NCBI GenBank assembly: GCA_037389465.1
Contig: JAZARR010000017.1
Span: forward strand, 1-64,000
Origin: Baylisascaris procyonis
Taxonomy: Eukaryota; Nematoda; Chromadorea; Rhabditida; Ascarididae
Direction: 5' to 3'
DNA length: 64,000 nt
Each line of letters starts with the position of its first letter. Position 1 is the stretch's first letter. The notes under the pieces are model-generated. The model had not been told where the DNA came from. It ran no database searches and saw only the letters and a list, made by a program, of their open reading frames with translations. Shown here piece by piece: positions 25,101 to 36,016 of the stretch. Both the position numbers and the translations under genes were made by a program.

Positions 25101-25947
25101 TCTCACAATTGGCAATGGTGAGTTGTTTCCTAATTTCACGCAGGTGGTAATAGTTGTAAGCGATATTCACTAACTTCGCTTTATGATCAGATAAATATTC
25201 ACTGAAAATCGAGGTTTTAGGCGTTTGATTCTTTTTTTTTTTTTTTTGAAAAGATATTTGACGTACGACACACAAATCAGCTCAGTCGAGTAGCAAGAAA
25301 CATTTGAAAAGCTGAAGCAGAAATTCAGAAACGAACTTCCATATGGATCAGTCGATCTCTGTAGGTCTCGCTAATGTTTTCTTATTGGGCACATTTCCTT
25401 ACAACCGGAAACATTGAGCGTTTTGAGGGAAAACAGTAGGCACAATCGCTGACAAATCTAATCATGCCACACCCGACAAATGCAATTTCTGTGCAGCCTT
25501 AAATTGTAGCCAAAAAATGGTAGATAAACGACCCTATCGCAGCCGGCTGGAGCAAGCAATGCTTCTCCATGATTCGTGATTAGTCCAAGAGACCGGATAC
25601 ATGTGTTCGAATCAGAAAACTTCATTGTTTCATCATTCCCAGTAGTTCACCTCAAATGAGCAACATTTTTCGTCGTGAAAAATGCGCTATCGGCATGCAA
25701 ACCCTGCTATCAGAAAATATTTTTCTTTACTGAACGATATTTTGAAAATCATACGTGGTTTTGAAATTCGCCAATAAATGGGTGAAACAGATGAGTGTGA
25801 GGTATGCGCTTGTTTTTTTTTTTTTTGCAACGTTTTCCTTCTTGTTCACTTCATATTGGCGTCTCAACAAGCCTGAGCCTCGATGGAATTTTGCATAGGA
25901 TTCAGAACTAGTGCCGGTATAACAGCGAATCTATTGTCGCTTTTCAG
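22115..25947. other. Shared bidirectional upstream region of the two ShKT genes
   Basis: The outer parts (to about 22735 and from about 25335) are the homologous 5' flanks within the two arms. The central 2.6 kb is unique spacer with no supported gene. It includes A/T runs near 24430 and 25230 and a small palindrome (tatatcatgatata) near 24575. Confidence 0.6.
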
Positions 25948-26662
25948 ATGGGATCAACTAAAGTCGTCGGTGTTTTGTTGTGTCTTCTTGTGGCAAGAAG
26001 TGACGCAGCAGATGCGATGCCACCAGCAGGGAACCAAATGCAAGGTGGAGCGAACCCACCAGCCGGAAACCAGATGCAAGGTGGAGCGAACCCACCAGCA
26101 GGGAACCAGATGCAAGGTGGAGCGAACCCACCAGCAGGGAACCAGATGCAAGGTGGAGCGAACCCACCAGCAGGAAACCAGATGCAAGGTGGAGCGAACC
26201 CACCAGCATGCAAGGTGGAGCGAACCCACCAGCAGGAAACCAGATGCAAGGTGGAGCGAACCCACCAGCAGGTAACCCCAGATGCAAGGTGGAGCGAACC
26301 CACCAGCAGGTAACCAGATGCAAGGTGGAGCGAACCCACCAGCAGGAAACCAGATGCAAGGTGGAGCGAACCCACCGGCAGGAAACCAGATGCAAGGTGG
26401 AGCGAATCCACCGGCAAATGCGGCGCCTTGCCAAGACAGCGCCAACAACTGTCTCCAGCTTGCAGCATACTGCGTTTCGAACGTATATAGACCGAAGATG
26501 CTTGAAAGATGCAGGAAAACATGCGGTGTCTGTGAATGTGTTGACAACGCTAGCAACTGTGCTAACCATATGCATCTATGCCGTGATCCAGCCTTCGCAT
26601 ATCCAATGATCACGAGATGCATGAGAACTTGTAATCTCTGTGCACAGCAACAACGTCCATGA
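25948..26662 (+). pseudogene. Frame-disrupted copy of the repeat/double-ShKT secreted protein
   Basis: Mirror copy of the 21.3-22.1 kb gene. The ATG follows a perfect cgcttttcag acceptor, and the signal peptide differs slightly (MGSTKVVGVLLCLLVARSDA). The repeat is quite different from the left copy: 36-base units encoding PPAGNQMQGGAN, about 11-12 of them. Two indels within the repeat break the frame: a 10-base loss at the unit junction near 26208 and a 2-base gain near 26277. They do not compensate, so the signal peptide and the ShKT domains end up in different frames. The ShKT domain sequence itself is unaltered and identical in protein to the left copy. The result is either a recent pseudogene, a repeat-length allele, or an assembly error in the repeat. 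Confidence 0.85.
26020..26415. repeat. 36-bp coding minisatellite, about 11-12 units
   Basis: Units read gcaaggtggagcgaacccac followed by cagcaggaaaccagat. One unit is shortened (near 26208) and one is extended by two bases (near 26277). Confidence 0.92.
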
Positions 26663-26737
26663 ATTCTGTGATATACTTTTTATGGCGTTGTTCATTGTCA
26701 CTCGTCATTTCATATCTATGAAATCTCACACACAGCA

Positions 26738-26743
26738 AATAAA
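26738..26743 (+). promoter_or_regulatory. Poly(A) signal AATAAA of right ShKT copy
   Basis: About 75 bases past the stop. It is the mirror of the signal at 21263-21268. Confidence 0.65.
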
Positions 26744-27165
26744 ATGTACTCTATCCTAGAGTATTATCGGTTATTTCTTCGAGCACAAAAATGCTTTAAA
26801 TGTCATCAGACTCTAAGAGCAGTGCATGGAGAAACAAGAAAATTATAAGTAAGAACAATGTGATGCAAACTAAGTCCAAGACAACCACAAATGTAACAAT
26901 TTGGCTGAGTTATACAGGAGTTATCGTTATGCAAAAGTCATAAAACGTCGAAAACGCAAATCACGGTCACGTATTCTCGGAGCATTTGTAAAATTTAGAA
27001 CTTTTGTTCTATATAACACCAATGATTATTTAAATTGGTGATTTCGAGAAAATTCTTTCCCACATGTAATTGCTTAAGCACAAGTTCTGTGTACAATAAT
27101 TTGAATTTTTCTAAACGTTTCAAATATTTCTAAAAAGGCTTTGAAAAAAATTTGATATTATTTAT

Positions 27166-30100
27166 AAGGGTTGCGAAGGGTTCTGAAAAATTTCAGATAA
27201 TCAGCCAAAAGCATGCATGTAACACGAATGAAAACTGTCTTATGATATTCCCATGTGGTATACTCTAACGACGTTGCGAGCCGTAAAAAAAGTATTCTTC
27301 ATTAAACTTGAAAATTTGCGATCGGTGAAGAAACCTCTGAATGAGGTTGAAAGTATAGCAGAAATGTCACTTACCTCGACTCAATGGAACAGCATGCTGG
27401 ACTGGGAATAGTGATCCGGCTGATGCCTCTCATTTGGTGCCACCGATCAGACGAATAACTTCTTATTTGTATTATTTATTTTAACGTCTGGAAACGAGAA
27501 ATTTCACAAAAATAGGGAAGCGTAAACATAAAGCAGGCGAGAGCAAAAATATGGGAGCACAATCAAAGAAGGTGATGGGGAGCGAAAACATATTCAATAC
27601 GTATGTAAATATTCAATGATGCCTTGAGGATATCGGCAGAGAGTAAATTCGACTCTAGTGCGACATTGAGTTTGATGCTATGCAACAGATTGTTGTATTG
27701 TAACATATTATATGAGGCCAAAATTGTTAGCCGCATTCATTTTATGGATGGGCAAATTGCAACATTTCTAATAACAGAATATGGGAAAAACCATACAAAA
27801 TTTCATACGAAAAAATCTTTTTGAATTTGAGCGTACGAAATTTCGATGAAACGAGTTTAAGATGCACAACATTGTGATGCCATTTAGCTAGCCGGAAGCA
27901 CGAAAATTTTTGCGAAAAGCTCACGAAACGTTTCTAAACATTATCTAAAGAATTGATATTAGCTACGATATATGAATGCTATAGTGGAAATGCTCCATAT
28001 ATCTATAGTGCGAAACGTGAAGAATAAAATTTTGAATTTCCTATAGTTTTTCACCAAAAAAATGAAATGTTTAGTGAAATTTAGGGTTAATCGTAATGAG
28101 AAGGTCATGAATAGAATGTGTAGAAGAAACAACCTCATCTTTTATGTTGAGAAAATAATAATACCGAAAATTGACTTGAATTATACTCAAGTTTTCACAG
28201 GAAAAAAGTTTAAGCGACATAATTTCAGCCATAATGCGAATAAATTTATGTCCTTTCGTAGAATAACGAAATCATGAGCACAGTCATACAATGAACGATA
28301 AATGTTCAGGTAAATGAACGACAAGTGTTGAGGTAATCAACAAAAAAAAAAAAGCCTCACACTACACACAATGCTATCAGAAAGACTCTATACGAGAAGC
28401 TCAAATAATAGTTCAAATAATTCGTTGTGAAAAACCGCTATAAATTGCAGCAGAATATCAGTTCAAATAATTCGTTGTGAAAAACCACAATAAATTGAAA
28501 GTGGTAAAGGCTATCACTCCTCAATTTTTACTTGAAAATTTCGTCCACAAGAAATGCTTTCTTCCGGTTCCGTTTAAACAAATAGGCAACAGCATATCGT
28601 TGCATTGTTTTAGTGCGCCTCATCACGATAAAGTAAGTACAACAAGATCGTTTTTGTAAACAACATTCCAGTATCAATATAAATTCTCATATTCAATACA
28701 CAGCAGACATCTAATCGCTGAAACCGGAAATAAATTGTGATATTGTTGACCGATTCAAAACAACGCCAAATTGAGCAATAACTCAGAAAATTGTGTTTCA
28801 TATGAAATGAATGCATCATATTTGAAAATTTTTTGTAGTTGAACGTTAAGAAAATTTGTTGAAGAAAAATGTCTTATTGAAAAAAAAAAAAAAAAAATTT
28901 CTTTATGTATTGCAACAATAGAATGATATAACCTTCCCGAGTTGAATATCACAGTACAATAAGGGATATTTTCTGAGTTGCAATAGTTTATCGGGCTTTT
29001 TTTTCTTATATTTAACACTTTTTATTTGATGTTTATGAAGTTTTGAATCACAAAATGAATTCGACATATTTGCTGTCATTTATGACATTCAATTTCCAGT
29101 GCCATTTAGCCATTTCCTCATAACTTTGGAAATTTTTATGATTGATTTTAATCATTTAGTGAATTTTTTTAAAATATTTTTCGCTTTTTTTTTTCAACTT
29201 TTTCTAATTCGCTATTTCGCTATTTGTCTATCGCTATTTCAACTAAAATGTTTCGTGCATTTCAAAGTTGTTTTTCAATTGATTTCTTTCCGTCGGAAAA
29301 TATCATCTATACGTTCTACTTTTGAAATGCTCAATTTGCAATAAATTTTCCCTGGAAAAAAAAATTTAGTTTTGACAGATCGCACGTCGACGATGTCGAT
29401 ATTTCGTCTTTTTTTTTAAAACTTTTTTTTTGAATTTTGATTGTATCTCTCATGTTTTCGTATTTTGTACTTGCTTTCGCTTCTCTTCATTTAAAGTAAA
29501 ACGGTTCACTCGTAACATCATCAAAAATACATCGCGCATCGATAGCACTTTGTTGCGCTATATTTCGGCTTTGAAGGCGCTGCTTACATTCTATAATTTC
29601 TTAGCGATTGCGCCAATAATCATATTTTTGTTAAAACATTTTCAAGTGATAATATCGTGATAGTAACTTCGAGTTTTTTTCATTTTACTTTTTAATTGCA
29701 GTTTGTTTAAAAATGTTACTTTTTTGCTGCCGATATAATAGGTGTTCTTACTAGAACGAGTCAACCTTCTACAGAGAAAATATCCCCATTTTTAGGTACT
29801 TTTGAAAGATTTCCAGTAGATTCTATGGCTAGAGGTCAAGTTCTTTGAAGGTTTTAGCATTTATTGCTGATTGACGCAGAAAAGTATCCGTTTACTTCAA
29901 ACTGCTGTATCACTCAGCTTTACAGTATACAGCATAGCCATATTTAGAGTGTAACTCCAACTATTGAATGAATATAGTAAAAATTCAATGCATTACAGTA
30001 GAATCTAGAAGAAGAAAATGTCGCTTTTGTAGCATTAATTTCTACTCCATTCGACAGATTTTTTTCTGGAATTTATTGAATGTTATCTCAATTACAAGGT

Positions 30101-31113
30101 TAGCATCAATATTTACATTCGTCGAATAATTTAGCATTGTCGACCACATTTATTCCCCCTAAGGGCTTTTCAACGATCAACGTAGTATTACATGACGTTT
30201 CTGAGGCTAGTCGTGTATATTGTAAATATAACAGAACCACCACTAATTTAGGACTATCATTTTGAATAATTTGATTGACATATTTATAAGGATTCCTTTA
30301 CTCACGCTTATAGTTATCGCAGATTTCTTCAAGATTAGTCTCGAACATTGTTGAGTAGGCGTTCTAGTGTTTCGCTGAACGCGTACAATGACTACAGTAA
30401 CCCCATCATCACTGATGTGACGGGTCGACCATACCGCTTCTTTTATGTCTCGATTCATTTCTAATTTAAGGCGACTCGCAAATTGTGCTCAATTGGTTCT
30501 TTTTTTTTTTCGTCGGCTCTCACCTAAATTGAAGGGTGTACAATTTTGTCACTTCCTTATTAATGGTGGAATCTTCCAATTTTTGACATATTCTGAAAGC
30601 ATCGAATTCGCTGAAAATTTTGGAATAGTTTCTTGTAAATACAAATTTCAAATTTAAATTTTAAAAAAAGCTTCTAAATCAGTCGTTTATTATCAGCTAC
30701 GTGCTAATACTAAACGATTGAAAGCGTTTATATTTCACTGATCTGCCTCACAGAAGCGAATAATGCGTTTAGTTGATGACCACCTAAAATTCATCGAATA
30801 TACTCCAACATGGAACGAGCATGTTGATTATCATGGAAAGGCTGATAAACTGATAAAACCCAACAGAAACTGATAAAAGTCGTTTTTACCACTCATCGAA
30901 ATTGGAAATTTTGCAAATAATTGGCAAAAAAAAAATGCCACCGAAAAATTCTATGCTTTCTTTCAATTTGTCAAAAATTAACTATTAAGTACTACTATAA
31001 AATGAATCGAACAAATGCTCTTGAATAAATTTTTTTTTTTAACATGCCGTATCACCGTTCTCAATTCGAAAGCTAAATTTTTGCACTGTTTATTGAAATA
31101 TCTTCCTTTATAG
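27166..31113. other. AT-rich intergenic DNA, no gene seen
   Basis: No supported exon. It contains poly(A) and poly(T) runs and an approximately 40-base direct repeat (agttcaaataattcgttgtg and following bases) at about 28410-28450 and 28460-28500. Confidence 0.55.
28410..28500. repeat. Two copies of a ~40-bp direct repeat
   Basis: The sequence agttcaaataattcgttgtg gaaaaacc-type tract continues to ataaattg in both copies, which lie about 50 bases apart. Confidence 0.85.
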
Positions 31114-31150
31114 GTCGCGGATTCCAATTGCGTGGATTCTATACCACAGA

Positions 31151-34100
31151 ATGCACATTTGGCTTATGTATGTGTTTTCTTCATAAAACAATCCGCTGAA
31201 TTCCTCATAAAGCGATTTGCCGAATTCCTCTCAGAACGACAACAAATCCTTCATAGGATTATCACGGAAATATTTTATAGATTTGATTAACTGAATCATT
31301 TACACTTATGTTAATTGTACGATTCTAAACGAAATAGTAGTTGTTCAAATTTTACACGATTAGCTAAACCGGTTGCATTTATTTGTATTTTTATTTCTTT
31401 GCCTCTAATGAATTATTTATTACTCATATTCTTTAAATGGCCAATAAGATTGCTTGTAATAATGCAGTTGCTGAATTTCTGACTTTTTTCAAGTTTCGTT
31501 GAAATTAGAAGGCAAATGCATTGTTATTGTTATGAAATTAGAAGGCAAACATCCCCACATATATTGACTGCTTGTCGAATGTTTTATGTTCAGTGATGTT
31601 TCTTGACAAGGAGAGGAGCGGGATGGGGAGAGTCAACTGGTCCATTCAGAGGGATGATCGACGTTGAAGAAACACTATGAACTAAAATACACAGCTCTCC
31701 AGCGGTTGTATTTTCTTTATTTATGATTAAAAAAAAAATGAATTATGATCTTGGATGAAATGCTAAATTTCGCTCATTTTGCAGTCTATCAATCGCTTCA
31801 TTATGGACCGCAAACATCGTCTCTAGTCAATTCCTATTTAGTATGTCAACTGGTCCATTCGTTTGCACAGTTAAAGTAAGCGCTTACAAATTTTCAACTT
31901 TCTTTTTTGCTACTTCGGCATGCCAGTTTTAGGTTCTATTTTATAACTTAGGCCATAGTTACCTTCGAATGCAGCGGAAAATGTCGAAGTCAAAAGTGAT
32001 CGAAATGAAGGCTGTATGCCAAAGATATGTCGAAATTTAGGAGGTCGAATTTGCATATGCAGCCAATTCACTTTACTTTACTTCCATGAATAGAGCATTC
32101 ATTATGAATATATATCTCTTCATATCCCTTCCATCTGCTCTGATCCAAGGGCTCTCTGGTCCACTTGGCTCCTATGGTCCTTAGGTCGACCTTTCCTTCT
32201 TGTAGATCGGTCGCGTGAAGATTAGGGCTTAGGCTCGTTTCCTGCCCATCGGATTGATAAGCCGATTCACCGTTTGTTCTCCTATGACTGCCGTGACCAA
32301 ATGCAGCCAAGCAAAGACATTATATAGATTGAGGAATATAGAAGAATATCCATCTTGGTCTATTCTATTCTTATCTGAAAATTAATTTATTGAAAAAAAA
32401 TGAAATAGTGACAGCAAAAATGATAATGATAAATTTTAAAGGATAATCAAGTTTTTGTGGCGAATTTGCCTTGGATGATGTTAGAAGGAAAGGATATTGA
32501 AGTGGGAAAAGAATTCGCCGCAAGAGTTGAAGATTGCACAAATGTTAGTTGTGTTGAATTTTTTTTTCAATCATCATTGTTTAGGTATATCGATAAAATA
32601 GTGTTGATAAAGCGTAGAAATTATATTGCGATATACGTTAAATGCCTATTAAGGTCGAATTGGATATGAATTACAATTATTGACATTCTCGGCCGATCGT
32701 ATAATTTTAAACATTGCTTTACAGTTTTAATTTAAAAAAAACGCTTGCTTTGTATTGAGTTCTATAGAGTTCTCAAAATCCTGTCAATAGTGGTTTGCAT
32801 TAATCCCCCTTTTCTCTACTCTTCCCCTCTCCGACCTTCTTTCCTCTCTCTCTCTTGACTACTCAAAAAAAACTTGTAAAGATTTAGTTTTTTTTTTAAA
32901 TGACATTGCGATCTTGCAACTAGTTTTCTTCAAAATCAAGAAAGGATATCATCAAATTCATTACTAATTGATCATTTAAGAAATAATATAAATATGTACA
33001 TTTCAGGTATTTATGTGAAAATTTAGCGTTGAAAATTTCAACACGTAAATTGAGTTGAAAATTTTGCACGGTCATTTGATCATATGAGTAAACATTTCGC
33101 TATGTACGTTAGTAATAAATCTGAGATCATCATACAACATCTTTTACGATCAATTTTAGCGATACTTTAGAGTCGATGCATCATATATTGGTGCGAGAAA
33201 TTCTCCGCAGATTCGTGAACACTTCAAAATTTTTTATTCAAGAATTTCTTCTTCCTATTCGTATACGTTCATCCACATTATACGCCTACCAATCTTTTTC
33301 ATCACTTATTATAGTATATAAACAATTGTCGAAACCCGTATCTAATGAACTAAGTCATCTGAACTGTAATAAACTGGGTCGTCTGAATATTTGTTAAAAT
33401 ATCTAAGGCCGTATGGAGTATTAAGCTCAACAAGTAAGTAAACAATCACGTATTTGCTATTAGTAGTATAACATTTGATAAATAACAAAAAAATCTTCTC
33501 TATTATTTCCAACACTCGATGGCAATAAACATTCGATAAATCTCGATACCAGTTCGCTAGCATCTCATCATTTCTTCCCCTATTAGAGCCGTTGAGCGCA
33601 TTTATATTTGAAAATCTTCTAAATTTTAATTTTAAAAAATTTTAAATTTAATTTTATCGATTTCATTGTTTTATTTAGGTGAAACACGATATGACACCAG
33701 CATGTACAAAACCACCATCATTCTGTGGTCCACAAGACATGAAAATGTTTAATTTTGTTGGATGTTCAGTTCTGGTAGAGTTTATTTTTCTTTTTTTTTT
33801 TAATTTTTCAACAATCATTTAAAATATTCTTTAAATATGATATTTGAAAGCGATAAGATGCGTCATTTGGACATATATTGTAGATAAGACACGTCGTTAT
33901 CTTTTGCTTTGCTGATCTCTTTAGAGAGTACTATTTGTGTTGCTGGTAGCAGTTAATTTTATTCGTAAAAATGAAAGTAACTAATGATTTTTTTTAAAGG
34001 TAAATGGAACATAAACATGTTAAATAAATCTGGACTATGAGAAACGTTGATAAAGCGGTGATATTTTGGGAAAGTTAGATTGGTCATCTAGTGGAAAGAG

Positions 34101-35784
34101 ATTGGTCATTTACTAAAAAGAGATTGGTCATTGGTCATTTAGTAAAAAGACCAAAATGCTCATTTTGTGAAATATGAAGTGGTCATTTTGAAATTTATTG
34201 GTTATGCAATTGATTTCTTTAGCGATTCATTTTATCAAAAATAGCCCTTTTTTTTTTCATTTTCCTAGTCATCACTAAAAGTGACTTCTAATAATACTGA
34301 AAAGGCAATTAAAGTTTCATTTAAAGCTTTCTATGCCATTAAAAAAAATTTTATAATTCGATGACTGTATGATGATTGTTTTCCACTAAAATGATGCGGT
34401 TTGATTTAGCCGAATTCATGTGATATTATTTCTTCCCTTCTTAAATTCTGCATAGTGGTTTCAACAATTTCTTTTTTGTGGTTCATGTGAACACAATGAA
34501 GAGTCTTAAGAAAAAATAAGTGAAAATGAAGAAACTATAAATTGGAATTCAGAAGACTCGTTCTTACTGAAACTGGAAAATGAGTTTCATAAAAATCTCA
34601 ACTTGTTTCATAAAAAGTGAAAAGAAAAATTGTATTTGTTCGTAATCATCAAAAGTATAACCCGCCTACATAACAATCACTTATTAATAGTGTAGCATGA
34701 AAAATAATATTCATTGCATATTTTAAAAAAATAAATAAATAAACGCTTTAATCATTGAATTAATCTGAATTTATTATTTTTCGTTTAATAATCAATTCGT
34801 TCGAATCAAATTTCGAATTTTTTTGAATGAATTTTTCCAAAATTATTCGTTTACTTAAATTTTCTCATATTTAAGGGCAATAAATTATTCATCGATCAGA
34901 AATATATTCGTGACCTCACAGATAAAGATCTAGCTGAAGTGCAAACGTTTAGAGAAAAAATGGCCGCCTTCGAAAAACAACAAGAAAATGTAAGCTTATT
35001 TTATTTTTTAATTAATTTTTTCAATTAAGTTAGAATTTGATGACAATAAAAATTTTTTTCCAACATATAATTTTGCATATGCTTAGGTCTTTAAATATTT
35101 TAGGCTCAATTTTACACTCGTATTTGGCAATCTTAAAATGGCTTTTCCATTTAGCAGTTGTTGTACCAATGGGGAAGGGTGGGGAAGTGGAATAGCGAAA
35201 GATGGGGATGCTGGGAAGGGAATGAATGACAGATGAGAGAGGATGGGGTGGGAAGGGATCTTAATAGCAGCATTCTATAAGCTTATACCACAGGTGAAAG
35301 CAGTTTGCATGCTCTCAATTTAATATCATTTTCCGTGAAATGCATTTAAGGGTACTTATGACGGGGTATCATAACAACCTTTATTGACTTTTTCTTCGGC
35401 TATCTACAACTTCCTTAATTAAAATGTTTTAAAAAGTTTCCTAAATATTTAAAAATTAGGAGGCTATAATGAGCGATCGAGATGAAACATTTTTCGCGAT
35501 ATTCAACCAACGCTTATAGGGGCTAAGCAAATGGTGTTAGATCTGTCGAACAATGACGTCATTATAGTACTTTTTAACTTAGTTCCTCCCCTCAGATCAA
35601 AAATGATGATTGAACGTTGATCGTACAAGGCTTTCATTTATGATTCTAAAATGTATTCAATACTTGTCATTGATTGATGCATTCTTTTTTTTAGCAACCA
35701 CCTTCACCTGGAAAACCACTCGGTGTTATTCCTCCAGGTGGGCTATCACCTCCTTCACCGCCGAGTTTTTGCACTCCACAATAA
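31151..35784 (+). CDS. Aspin: pepsin-inhibitor-3-like aspartyl protease inhibitor (PI-3/Ov33 family)
   Basis: Secreted inhibitor of pepsin-like aspartyl proteases, known from Ascaris (PI-3) and filarial worms (Ov33/Di33). Exons: 31151-31167, 31785-31875, 32442-32543, 33679-33774, 34876-34989 and 35695-35784, with phases consistent (510 nt, 169 aa). The first coding exon is only 17 nt and completes a signal peptide (MHIWLILSIASLWTANIVSS). The predicted mature protein starts at Gln21 with QFLFSMSTGPFVC; in PI-3 this N-terminal strand enters the protease active site. Family landmarks follow: VFVANLPWMMLEGKDI, GKEFAARVEDC, KPPSFCGPQDMKMF, GNKLFIDQKYIRDL and a Pro-rich C-terminus ending PPSFCTPQ. 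All six cysteines are present. The 149-residue mature length equals that of the family. AATAAA occurs near 35807 and 35860. Likely functions: protection from host gastric or lysosomal aspartyl proteases, or regulation of the worm's own. A paralogue follows at 44-47 kb. Confidence 0.97.
32068..32310 (-). mobile_element. LINE tail remnant in aspin intron 2
   Basis: The minus-strand frame has GAKWTREPLDQSRWKGYEEI then YIHNE. This fits the signature end of many LINE/RTE-like polyproteins (G-x-x-W-x-R-x-A-x-D-R-x-x-W-R-x-L-x-E-A-Y-x-x-x-W). The sequence upstream of it is only weakly similar and no catalytic domain remains. It lies antisense to the aspin gene within its second intron. Confidence 0.62.
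34075..34155. repeat. Short tandem repeat (about 3 copies of agattggtcatttagtaaaa)
   Basis: Imperfect copies of a 22-base unit plus a truncated copy, inside an aspin intron. They look like slippage duplications. Confidence 0.75.
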
Positions 35785-35963
35785 ACACCTCTTATGTTGT
35801 ATCAGCAATAAATTTCAGATTCTTCGTTTTGTTTTATCAATGCATTTCATCAATTACAAAATAAAAATGAAACTTGATTTTTGCATCTTCTAAGATTCTT
35901 TGAAATGTTTTATTAATGAAATGTACTGAAATGATGCTACCAAATGGTACAATGCTGTTTAAT

Positions 35964-35965
<2 letters not shown>

Positions 35966-35994
<29 letters not shown>

Positions 35995-36016
35995 GGAGAG
36001 AAAGGGGGAGGGTGAC
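35966..36016. repeat. (GA)n simple repeat
   Basis: Interrupted GA dinucleotides followed by a G-rich purine stretch, just downstream of the first aspin gene. Confidence 0.9.

Larger units (their letters stand above)
25335..27165 (-). repeat. Right arm of large inverted duplication
   Basis: Reverse complement of about 20845-22735. The ShKT coding segment and about 100 bases or more of 3' flank appear identical to the left arm on direct reading. The 5' flank shows clear divergence, with scattered substitutions and indels. The outer end fades near 27165. Confidence 0.9.

Noticed and set aside
25944..26622. Minus-strand open frames across the right ShKT copy
   Set aside because: Shadows of the 36-bp array and of the ShKT coding strand.
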